Shown here: positions 55,026 through 64,000 of the stretch, piece after piece | Position numbering within the stretch: position 1 is the first letter of the stretch | How the letters are laid out: every line of letters starts with the position of its first letter | Source of the DNA: Hypericum androsaemum | Lineage: Eukaryota; Streptophyta; Magnoliopsida; Malpighiales; Hypericaceae | Assembly: GCA_963995505.1 (NCBI GenBank) | Contig: OZ023180.1 | Location: 2,542,501-2,606,500, forward strand | Direction of reading: 5' to 3' | DNA: 64,000 nucleotides | Notes under the pieces: model-generated | Database searches by the model: none | What the model was told of the DNA's origin: nothing | The model's input: the letters and a program-made list of their open reading frames with translations, nothing else | Position numbers and translations under genes: made by a program

Positions 55026-58000
55026 ATGGCATCGTCAAGCAGCGTAGCACTGACAACGGTACTAGGAACTGCCCACGCCGAAAGGCCAGCGAAGTTCAAC
55101 GGTACTGAGTTCAAGAGGTGGCAACAGAAGATGACGTTCTATCTGACCACACTCAACCTAGTTAGGTTCCTGAAAGAGGAAGCACCAAAGATAGCAGAAA
55201 ACAAAACGGATTAACAGAAGATCAACGCTCTCGAAGCAAGGAGTCACAGCGACTTCCTGTGCCGGAACTACGTCCTAAATGGACTAGACGACACGCTCTA
55301 CAATGTCTACGCGGAAGCCAAGACCGCTAAGGAGCTGTGGAGTTCACTCGAGAAGAAGTACAAAACGGAGGATGCCGGGACGAAGAAATTCATCGTCGGA
55401 CGATTCCTCGACTTCAAGATGGTGGACTCCAAGAAGGTCATCGACCAAGTGCAGGAGTTGCAGCTCATCCTTCACGAGATCCAAGCCGAAGGGATACAAC
55501 TCAGCGAGTCCTTCCAAGTAGCTGCGATGATCAAGAGCTACCTCAAGCACAAGAGGAAGGACATGGGCCTAGAAGACCTGATAGTGAGACTTAGGATCGA
55601 GGAAGACAACCGAAATTCTGAAGTCAAGCAAGGCAAGGCCAACTCTGAGACCACTGTGCACCTCGCCGAGGGAAAAGGTGGCAAGAAGAGGAAGAAGTCT
55701 GGGGATAAGTAGGAGAAGCAAGAGCCTAAGAAGAAAAAGAAATTAAGGGCGACTACTACAACTGCGGCAAACCCGGCCACATGGCTAAGGACTATTGCCA
55801 GCCAAAGAAGGATGACCAAGGAAAGGCTAACCTGGCTGAAGACTTGTCCCAGATAGATCTGTCAGCTGTGGTGTTTGAAGCCAACCTGGTGGACAATTTG
55901 AGAGAATGGTTTGTGGACACAAGAGCTACCCGCCACATCTACTCGGACAAGGAGATGTTCTCGAACTATATCTCGATCACCGGCCGAAAGCTGTTCATGG
56001 GAAACTCCTCAACGTCCAAGATTGTCGGTCTGAGTAAGGTGGTCCTGAAGCTGACCTCAGGAAAGGAGCTGACCCTCAAGGATGTGCTGCATGTCCCGGA
56101 CATCCGCAAGAACTTAGTTTCTGGCTCACTGTTAAGCAAAGCCGGTCTTAAGCTTGTATTTGAGCCTGATAAGTTTGTACTGACCAAAGTGGGTCAATTC
56201 ATAGGAAAGGGTTATCTAGAAAAGTGGCTGTTTAAGATGAATGTAATAACTGTACATCGCACATTTAATGGTGAAAATAAAGTTAACGCTTCTTCTTACT
56301 TGGCCGAGTGTTCTAATTTATGGCATGGTAGATTAGGACACGTAAATTTAAACTCACTAAGAAAGTTAGTAAGTTTAAATTTATTACCGAATCTAGAGTT
56401 TAACCCATCTGATAAATGTGAAGTATGTGTGGAGGTTAAAATGACCAAAGCACCTTTCCATTTGGTGGAAAGAAGTACTACGCCTTTAGAGTTAATTCAT
56501 ACGGACACTTGCGATATGAAACACGTGCTGACTAAAGGCGGGAAGAAATACTTCATCACGTTTATCGATGACTGCACGAGATATTATTACGTATATCTCC
56601 TAAAGGGCAAAGACGAAGCTCTTGATGCCTTTAAGAGATATAAGAATGAGGTTGAAAATCAACTCAGCGTGAAAATCAAAATGATCTGAAGTGATCGAGG
56701 GGGAGAATATGTAGCTCCGTTTCAGGAACTCTGTCAAGAACATGGCATTATTCATCAGACGACTGCTCCATACTCACCTCAATCGAATGGCGTAGCTGAA
56801 CGCAAAAATCAAACTCTTAAGGAGATGATGAACGCTATGTTGATCAGCTCGGGCTTACCCCAGAACATATGGGGGGAAGCTGTGCTCTCAGCTAACCACA
56901 TTCTAAACAAGTTGCCACACAAGAAAAGGGATAAAACCCCATATGAGCTATGGAAAGGATGGAAGTCTTCCTATGGTTACCTTAAAGTGTGGGGGTGCCT
57001 AGCAAAGGTCGAAGTACCTAAACCTTAGCAGGTGAGAATAGGACCTAAGACCATTGATTGCATCTTTATCGGATATGCGCAAAATAATAGTGCTTATCGA
57101 TTTTTGGTGCATAAATCTGAAAATCCTGAGATAAATACGGGAATGGTCATAGAATCAAGGAACGCAACGTTCTTTGAAGATAGCTTTCCTAATAAGGAAA
57201 GAAAGGAAGCAAGTCCGAAGAAAAGGGCTCACGAGACTACGCAAGGGTCAAATCAGAAAGATGATGAACCTAGACGTAGTAAACGGACGAAGGTAACCAA
57301 ATCTTTTGGTCCGGATTATCTAACCTATGCGTTAGAAGATGAACCCAGGACAATCCAAGAGGTATTGTCCAGTCCAGATGCTCCTCTCTAGAAGGAAGCT
57401 ATCAATAGTGAGATAGAATCTATTATGCAAAACCACACGTGAGAAATCGTGGATCTCCCACCGGGCTGCAAACCTTTGGGATGCAGGTGGATCCTAAAAA
57501 GGAAATACAAAGCTGATGGATCAATCGACAAATACAAAGCTCGATTGGTAGCTAAGGGGTTCAAACAGAAGGAGGGATATGATTTCTTTGACACGTATTC
57601 ACCGGTCACAAGAATCACATCAATTAGAGTACTCATAGCTATTGCGGTACTCTACAACCTCGAGATCCACCAAATGGACGTAAAAATAGCTTTCCTAAAT
57701 GGAGAACTGGAAGAGGAGATATACATGGAGCAACCTGAAGGGTTTGTGGCTCCCGGTCAAGAACATAAAGTGTGCCGACTAGTCAAGTCACTATACGGGC
57801 TAAAACAAGCGCTGAAATAGTGGCACGAGAAATTTAACAGAATAATGCTGTCGAATGGATTTAAGATCAATGAGTGCGATAAATGTGTTTATATTAAGGG
57901 CACACCTGAAGCTTACGTAATTGTATGTCTCTACGTAGATGATTTACTAATTATGGGAAGCAATAAAGAGGTTATTGTAAAAACTAAGAAAATGTTAAAG

Positions 58001-58882
58001 AACCATTTTGACATGAAAGATATGGGTCTGGCAGACTTCATACTAGGGATAAAAATCTCTAGGAAAGCTGACGAAATTATCTTGACGCAATCCCACTACG
58101 TGGAAAGCGTGCTCAAGAAATTTGAAGCTTTTGACAAACCTCCGGTTAAGACTCCAGTAGATTTGAATCTTTGCTTAGCCAAGAATCGAGGGGATCCAGT
58201 ATCTCAACTGAGGTATGCGTAAATTATCGGGAGCTTGATGTATTTAACAAACTGCACACGTCCCGATATTGCGTACTCAATTAGTAAACTTAGTAGATTC
58301 ACAAGTAATCCAGGGAAGGATCACTGGCTAGCTCTGGAAAGGGTTTTACGGTATTTAAAACTTACCATAAACCAGGGCATACATTATGCTAAATATCCAG
58401 CTGTATTAGAAGGATACAGTGACACAAACTGGATATCAGACACTAAGGACTCCAAATCCACAAGTGGATACGTATTCACCATAGGAGGAGGAGCTGTGTC
58501 TTGGAAGTCCTCTAAATAAACGTGCATAGCTCGATCCACCATGGAGTCGGAGTTTATAGCGCTAGACAAAGCTGGGGAAGAAGCTGAATGGCTCAGAAAC
58601 TTCCTAGAGCATATTCCGTGCTGGAGCAAATCGGTGCCTCCCGTATTGATACATTGTGATAGCATGTCTGCAATCGGGAGAGCACAAAGTACATTGTACA
58701 ACGGAAAGTCTCGACATATCCGTCGGAGACACAATACCGTTAGACAGTTGATCTCTAGTGGGGTGATCACCATTAATTACGTAAAGTCCAAGGACAACTT
58801 AGCTGATCCTTTTACGAAAGGAATCAATAAAGATCAAATGTACAACGCAGTAAGGGGAATGGGATTAAAATCTACACACTAA
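55026..58882 (+). pseudogene. gag-pol pseudogene of copia-5
   Basis: Starts at 55026 (ATGGCATCG). Domains follow in order: gag ([16 protein letters not shown]), zinc knuckle with both outer Cys changed to Tyr ([14 protein letters not shown]), protease with DTG changed to DTR (55916-55924), GAG-pre-integrase WHGRLGHVN, integrase, RT with intact CLYVDDLLIMG, and RNase H ([12 protein letters not shown]) ending at 58882. In-frame stops occur near 55213, 55710, 56688, 57027, 57389, 57440, 57818, 58220 and 58517, nearly all explained by C-to-T or G-to-A changes from the codons in copia-3. It is inactive. Confidence 0.93.
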
Positions 58883-59425
58883 AGAACGTCCATCGCGGTA
58901 ACTCAACCATGATGAGTGGAGATCCCACAAACTTGGTTCAATGAGACAACTAAGTTATGGAGGGTTCAGTTAATCACCTGGAACCTATCTCATTCTCAGA
59001 AGCTGCCCAGGTGTTAGCCTGCAGCGGTGTGGTAAGGTTAAGCATTACGCTTTTAATGATTCCTATACCTTGATAAAGGTGGAGTATGGCAGGATACTCC
59101 TGATAGGAGATCACCTATGTAAGTGTGAAGTGAGGCCGCTTCAAATGGGAAAAACACTTATGAATCCAAGATACGGTCCATGGCCGAAACGGACACAACG
59201 TGAGAACTCAAATATACTAGGGTTATTATTGTGTAAATGTTATTGTCTTGGTTTACGCCAAAAGCTGACGGTTCAAGACATCATGTTCACCGAGCAGCGA
59301 GTAAATCTGATAACATATTACTAGAGAAGGTTCAAAACCACAAGCTACCTGTCTCGATGCAATAATAACACGTCAGAACTTTCGATTAGAGTCTGCATGC
59401 ATTAATCATTATTCATGTGGGGGAT

Positions 59426-60418
59426 TGTTGGGTTGAATGCATATTAAATGCATTTGGCCCAAATTGGAAAGGCCCAAGTGGAAGGCCCAAGGTCAAGTTA
59501 AGGAGGAGTGGTGTGTACCACATTGAATAGAGCAAGGAGGATTTCCTTGTTTATAAGGAATTCCTCCCCTCACCTCTCAAACTTGGTTGACTACCCAAAG
59601 GCTGACCCACCGCTAGCTGCGAGGACGGTGCAAAGCACCGTCCGAGCACGAGCACGAACACGAGCACGCGCACGCGCACGCGCTCGTGCACGCGCACACA
59701 GGTGTGCGTGTGTGCGTAGAGCATTGGACGTAGGTCACAATGGGCGCTTTGTGGCGCACTTGGCACTTCGCACGTGCGCATCGTCGCGAGGAGCTGGAGG
59801 AGCCTTAAGTATTTTGCTCGGGTCCGGAGAGAGCTACGCAGCTACCTCAGTGACGAGGAGCCGCGAGCACCTTCAGAATGGCCACCGAAGAGGCACGAAG
59901 GCCAGGAATGTCCAGGAGACTTCCAGAAGGCCGAAGGAGTGCGAGATCCCTCGCGAAAGGGCGCCAGCACAGCCTGGGCGCGCCTGGAAGGATCCAGAAG
60001 CCACCGAAGGGCCACGAGCGCAGCCAGCCAGCCTGCTGGCCGAACAGACGCGTCCCTTCTGGGTGGCTGCCTCCCTGCCTCCTCCAGCCCATAAATAGGC
60101 CTGCCCCCTTGCCATTTTCTTTATCCCAGCAACTCATTGCATAAGTATTCATTAGCAATAGTTGTCTTCTCCTCTCCCCCGTTCTTCACTTACAAAGAGT
60201 CCGAAAGTTCTGGGTATATAAGGGTTCACCCGAAAGTTTTGAGATACGTGTGCAATGTTCTTGGAAATGCCCTAACAGTCGTTGTATCTTGGAGACGATT
60301 GACGTAGCCCGTACCGCACTGAAATATACAGGGCAATCTCGTCTTACGGAGAAAGTGTCCAACACTTGCCTCGACTGCCGTAGATCCTAATCAAGTACAT
60401 CAACCCTCCGAAACAACA
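59426..60418 (+). repeat. 3' LTR of copia-5, 993 bp
   Basis: Starts TGTTGGGTTGAATGC immediately after the polypurine tract GTGGGGGAT and ends CCGAAACAACA, with TGTTG/CAACA terminal inversion. The U3 hairpin at 59623-59643 is followed by the alternating CA/CG tract at 59648-59712. Confidence 0.93.
59623..59643. repeat. LTR hairpin, copia-5 3' LTR, compensated stem
   Basis: GGACGGTGC / GCACCGTCC with loop AAA. Compared with the other copies the fourth stem pair changed from T-A to C-G on both sides, keeping a perfect 9-bp stem. Confidence 0.9.
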
Positions 60419-60420
60419 AA

Positions 60421-61660
60421 GTTTCATGTCACAACTCCTGTAAATAAAACTGAAGATTCCACGTTGATTGACGAGGAGAACTTGGGATAGTCTTAAAAGT
60501 TCTTTCATGAACAGTAATAGTCTTAAAGTCCATTTTGGAAGTCTATTTTTTCCGAATTTGGGCTCACATGCGATGAACTTTTTATTAGACTGAGCATGTA
60601 TGCGACCTCAATTATGTATGCGGTCTCACGAGTTGTCCACGTGATAGTCTCAACCATAGGTTATCCCAAGGTTCTTGCAACTTGCGGCGTTTATCATTAC
60701 TCCATGATTGCTCGAAGTCGAAGGGACAAAAGAGACAAGCCATCAGGCATGTGTCAATTTAGTTCAATCTAAGTGGGATAAAATTTGTAAAAGGTGCTAA
60801 AGATTTTACAATAAATATTTAACACTATTTGACATGAAAAAGTTGAGACTATCATGTGGACAACTCGCGAGACCACGATCAAAATGTCATAATGGAAGCA
60901 AATCTAGGCAATAATGGGCTTAAAAGTTTAGCACAACTACTGGACATTGTGTCATAGACAATATATTGCAACCGACACATTCCAAGTATTTAAACTCGGG
61001 ACTTCTTGATAAAATTTAAAAAAAATATCACCAATTAATCTAATTACTCTTTAGTATGTGTATAAACTAATTCAGAACTAAATATTATATGTATCTATAA
61101 TTTCGAAACATGTAAGATGGGTGTGATCTTAAAATGAAAAATTAGCTTTAATCTCTTCGAATTTCATTCATGTAACTGAAAGTTTTGTAACTTTTGAAAA
61201 TCCTCCTAATCAAAAAAAAAATTTCCAAAAATTTCCAAAATTACCCGATATCAAAATACTCACTATTGAATCACCAACTTGCTAACGTCTTCGGTGCTAT
61301 TGGTTATTACATACCTAAAATCTTCGATTTGGCTTGCAAGAAATTACCTTCACAAGACATGATTCGGTCGGATAGAGAACATTGACAGGACCATGGCAAC
61401 CTTTTAAGGGTAAGAGCATCGACACGTGTGTGTTCCACGTTGGACGACTTATATGTAAATTTTATTTCAAAAAAGTAATATTTACTAATTTATAACCCCG
61501 GATGTTAAATCCCTCGTGACACAGAGTTACAGCCACAGGTTCCTTCAAATTCTGTCAAAGTAAAATTCAGTATGAAACCCTTAGTAGCAAAAGATAGGCG
61601 TTCATGCTGTTAAATCTGTTTAAGTAACATCCTTATGCGGGAAATCCAATATACCTTCTA
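60421..61660 (+). other. Copy-B downstream region (duplicate of PHT1-2 3' side)
   Basis: Matches 35306-36066 and 38714-39144. It lacks LINE-C and copia-2, so it shows both empty sites. It has about 190 bp extra at 61020-61200 and lacks about 60 bp near 61450 relative to copy A. No gene is present. Confidence 0.8.
60622..60874. repeat. 253-bp MITE-like inverted-repeat element
   Basis: The ends are inverted repeats of about 34 bp: left GGTCTCACGAGTTGTCCACG and right, reversed, GGTCTCGCGAGTTGTCCACA, with few mismatches. Copy A keeps only the right end (35822-35855). No clear target duplication was found. Confidence 0.6.
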
Positions 61661-62012
61661 TTAGGAAATGTCCAAAATTCTAACCGGTTAAGAACTCTTA
61701 AGTCCTTTTGAAAAAGCATATTGGACTTCTTCTCCATAAATAAGAGGTAGGGGTTAGGAGTACTTTGTCTTTGGTCTTTGCTTCATCAATGGCAGTATAT
61801 GCACAAGAGAGATAGGCTCAGGCACAGCCTCGCCTATGACTTATGTATCATATATCTTAACATATTATAGTGATGATCATCTAGGCCCCATGGATGTAGA
61901 TCTTTTTTGACCGAACCACGTCATTTCTCGTGTCCTCTATCTCTTATCTCTCATTACTATTTGTTATAAGTATTCTAAACATTCGTGTTTACGCTTTCGC
62001 TGCCCTAAAAAT
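61661..62012 (+). repeat. LTR-like segment ending at a primer-binding site
   Basis: It contains a TATA-like CCATAAATAAG (61735) and transcript-like sequence with ACCGAACCACGTCATTTC (compare 30220 in a nested LTR). It runs directly into a tRNA-Met primer-binding site, as an R-U5 region would. The left end could not be defined. In copy A the part from about 61779 to 62160 is missing. Confidence 0.5.
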
Positions 62013-62024
62013 TGGTATCAGAGC
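62013..62024 (+). promoter_or_regulatory. Primer-binding site, initiator tRNA-Met
   Basis: TGGTATCAGAGC is the exact canonical plant LTR-retrotransposon PBS complementary to the 3' end of initiator tRNA-Met. Confidence 0.75.
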
Positions 62025-62604
62025 TTTTGGAGCTGATCCGAGTAAAAATTGGTGAGAGGGGTTGTTTTGTTGAAGGGAGTGGCAAGTTGGTAATTATTCA
62101 AAAAAATTGGAGTAAAGCAGTTTGAAATTTATGAAACATAGCGAGGGTATTTTTGGAATTTTAGAAAAAAAGGGATTAGGGTTGTTCAACCCTTGGAGCT
62201 GAGCTGTCGCGTGCTCACAGGAGGAGAAGTCGGTTGTCCGTAATCGTGCATTTTTATAGCCCCGTGTTCCAGTGCTTGTCAAGCCTCGGAGTCCTACATC
62301 GACTCGCCTTCGCACCAAGAAAGGAGGAGAAGCTCGAAGGCGACCGTTCGATTTTTAGGTTCAAGGGTCGCTGTGATCCTACTCGTGTAGTACGACTTGC
62401 ACGGAGAAGAGAGGGAGGAGCTGCTTCTCTCGAAACCCTGGAGACATGTCGTGCCTTATATCGAGGGGAGAGAGAGAGAGAGAGAGGATCTCCCTGCTCT
62501 GCCGTGAGCTTGCCATGTCTGCCCATGCTTGACCGTTCGAGGCTGAACCAACCCGTGACCCCCTTGAAAAGGAAGCCCAGTTGTCAGTTGCCCTGCTCCT
62601 ATAC
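62025..62604. other. Probable internal region of the PBS-bearing LTR element
   Basis: No retroviral-type protein is seen. The GC-rich part 62210-62600 has short open frames on both strands and a GA microsatellite (about 62466-62486). GATTAGGGTTGTTCAACCC at about 62173 is shared with copy A at 45480. Confidence 0.35.
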
Positions 62605-63476
62605 GTGAGCATCCGGTATTTATCGATCCCGAATATCGAATACCAAATTTACCGAACATCGAAATGCTAAAAAATCTTCTACCGATCCCGATCCCGATCC
62701 CGATCCCGAATTAGGTTTGGTAAATTCGAAATTTACCGAATTAAATTTTGGTAAATTTGGTATTTACCATATTTACCAAATTTTTTGGAAAAAATAAAAT
62801 TCAACAATACATTTAAGTCATAAATACATAGAATTTTGGTATTAAGCAAGTAGAAGTCCATGTGCCTTTGTAAATATTATAATGGATTATAATGTGCCTC
62901 TGTTTATAGCTAAAAACATCATATATTCATCATTATGTCTGTCACAGTGTACGTATATATTTACATATGTCTAACATAAGGTTATTTCATCACCATATTA
63001 CTTCCTAGTTAAACTAGTCTCACGCACTAAGATAGGACCATTTATATATTCAACAATAAGTTCCATGGTTCCTAAAAAAATAGCTACTTGGAAGGTCACA
63101 AGGCTGAATGTTAAGAAAGGAAACGACCACCATGCATAATAACCCGATGACTTAGGATCCGGGACAAGGTTACAAGGCTTAGGAGAGCCACGGAAGACTT
63201 GAGGGTTTTGTCATATGTGTACATCATGCTTCGTGCCTTTCTGTTATTGAAGAGTGAGGGTAGGTTTATTTTCTCGTATATCTATACTTAAGCAAATTTC
63301 AATTTAGTATTTCGGTATTCGATAAATTTTGGTAAAATATCGGTATTTATCAAAATTTACCGAATACCGATATTTACCAAAGTTTTCAAAAACCTCCTAC
63401 CAAATTAAATTCTGAATACCGAATTACCAATATCGAACTTATCAATACCAATATTTACCGATTACCATGTGCACAC
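62605..63476. mobile_element. Non-autonomous DNA transposon-like element rich in GGTA/TACC motifs
   Basis: Left end GTGAGCATCCGGTATTTATC and reversed right end GTGTGCACATGGTAATCGG are similar and inverted. Both subterminal zones are packed with TTTACCGAAT / ATTCGGTAAA-like motifs, including a GATCCC hexamer run at 62681-62712. The centre is unremarkable AT-rich DNA. Style suggests hAT-type. No convincing 8-bp duplication was found. Confidence 0.5.
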
Positions 63477-64000
63477 TCCCACCTACTGCCATCTTCGAGT
63501 CTTGGTTTTAAAAATCCTAATTTTGAATTTTAAGGTTGCAACTGACTTTTTGGTTAACTGATTTGACTGCTTGACTTTTGTGTTGATTGGTCATATTTTT
63601 TACTTGTGTTTTAGCTGATTTGGGCTACGATATTGGTGATCTTTTAAGATTATACTGAATTTGGGTAGAAAATCTTTGGTCTTATTTTGGATCATGAAGT
63701 TTGTGCCGGGTTGATGGATGTGTTGTTTTGTTCGTCAGAGGTTATGAGATTTGACCATAGAAGGCTCAGATTATGGTCATGTTGAATTGGATTGGTTTAG
63801 GTCTTGGAGATTCACAGTTGAAGATCGGTCACGTGATTTGGTTCAAGATGGAGGCTTATTGGGTGTTTAAGCCTATGCATAAAGTGGATAGCTGTGTGTA
63901 GTTGAGGGTAGGGAGAAGGTTAGAGGAGCTATAGATGACTTCTTTCTCTGGAGACTCCCTTGTTCTATGAGATTTGATCAGGTCTTCTTTGGGTTCATAG
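63477..64000. other. Non-coding DNA at window end
   Basis: No open frame of note. CAAGATGGAGGCTTATTGGG near 63850 resembles a polypurine tract followed by an LTR start, so this could be the 3' side of the element whose PBS is at 62013. The window ends before it can be tested. Confidence 0.3.

Larger units (their letters stand above)
54628..60418 (+). mobile_element. copia-5: Ty1/copia element, right arm of an inverted pair
   Basis: Plus-strand element with a truncated 5' LTR (about 54628-54996), complete-length interior and a full 3' LTR (59426-60418). It mirrors copia-3, together forming an imperfect palindrome of about 12 kb centred on a short hairpin at 54637-54657. Downstream flank AAGTTTCATG is part of the duplicated PHT1-2 3' region. 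Confidence 0.92.
45935..62220 (+). repeat. Segmental duplication copy B (PHT1 coding part missing)
   Basis: Left part 45935-48311 matches the PHT1-2 upstream region. Right part 60421-62220 matches the PHT1-2 downstream region in the same order. Everything that corresponds to about 32630-35305 of copy A (splice acceptor, both coding exons, 3' UTR) is absent. In its place stand about 275 bp of unrelated DNA and two head-to-head copia elements. Confidence 0.85.

Noticed and set aside
59508..60098. 196-codon open frame in the copia-5 3' LTR
   Set aside because: Arg/Ala-rich repetitive product of the CA/CG tract and GC-rich U3. Equivalent frames in other LTRs are shifted or broken.
48586..60418. 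The copia pair considered as one DNA transposon with 6-kb terminal inverted repeats
   Set aside because: Each arm is a recognisable Ty1/copia element with LTRs, polypurine tract and gag-pol, so the inversion is of two retroelements.

Overview
This is nuclear DNA of a flowering plant, most likely a eudicot. It has AT-rich intergenic DNA, GC-rich exons with canonical plant introns, and abundant plant-type Ty1/copia, LINE, MULE and 5S-derived repeats. The species cannot be told from the sequence. Only two genes look functional. Both are high-affinity phosphate:H+ symporters of the PHT1 family: 25519-27099 (single coding exon) and 32725-34439 (two coding exons, 104-bp intron). Each appears to carry a further intron in its 5' UTR ending just upstream of the ATG.

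Layout. 1-6.2 kb: gene-poor DNA and a truncated copia element (copia-1, minus). 7.5-9.9 kb: a 5S-rRNA-derived repeat and a decayed LINE lacking its RT core. 10-15.4 kb: AT-rich DNA with a 23-bp-period minisatellite, a poly(A)-ended retroposon and a widely spaced inverted repeat. 19.5-20.1 kb: a non-autonomous Mutator-like element with long TIRs, a perfect 9-bp target duplication and a possible captured gene fragment. 20.5-23 kb: a second related minisatellite and a 5'-truncated LINE. 23.3-27.1 kb: the first PHT1 gene, with a second 5S-derived repeat in its 5'-UTR intron. 28.3-31.4 kb: an internally deleted copia element with 270-bp LTRs and an LTR of another element nested inside. 31.9-34.4 kb: the second PHT1 gene.

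The right half (about 31.5-62.2 kb) is best read as a tandem segmental duplication of the PHT1-2 locus, buried by retroelements. Copy A (about 31.5-45.5 kb) holds the intact gene, then its downstream region interrupted by a LINE (36082-38713) and a copia with both LTRs (copia-2, 39145-45347, TSD TCTTC). Copy B (about 45.9-62.2 kb) keeps the PHT1 promoter, 5'-UTR exon and intron donor on the left, and the PHT1-2 downstream region on the right. The coding part is missing: its place holds about 275 bp of unrelated DNA and two head-to-head copia elements (48586-60418) forming a roughly 12-kb imperfect palindrome. A solo LTR sits in the orphan 5'-UTR intron. Each copy serves as the empty-site control for insertions in the other, so several insertion events can be read precisely.

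I saw no tRNA, CRISPR or prokaryote-like defence system. The most interesting content is the ghost third phosphate-transporter locus, the copia palindrome centred on a conserved LTR hairpin, and two conserved inverted repeats in the copia LTR/leader that look structurally constrained.
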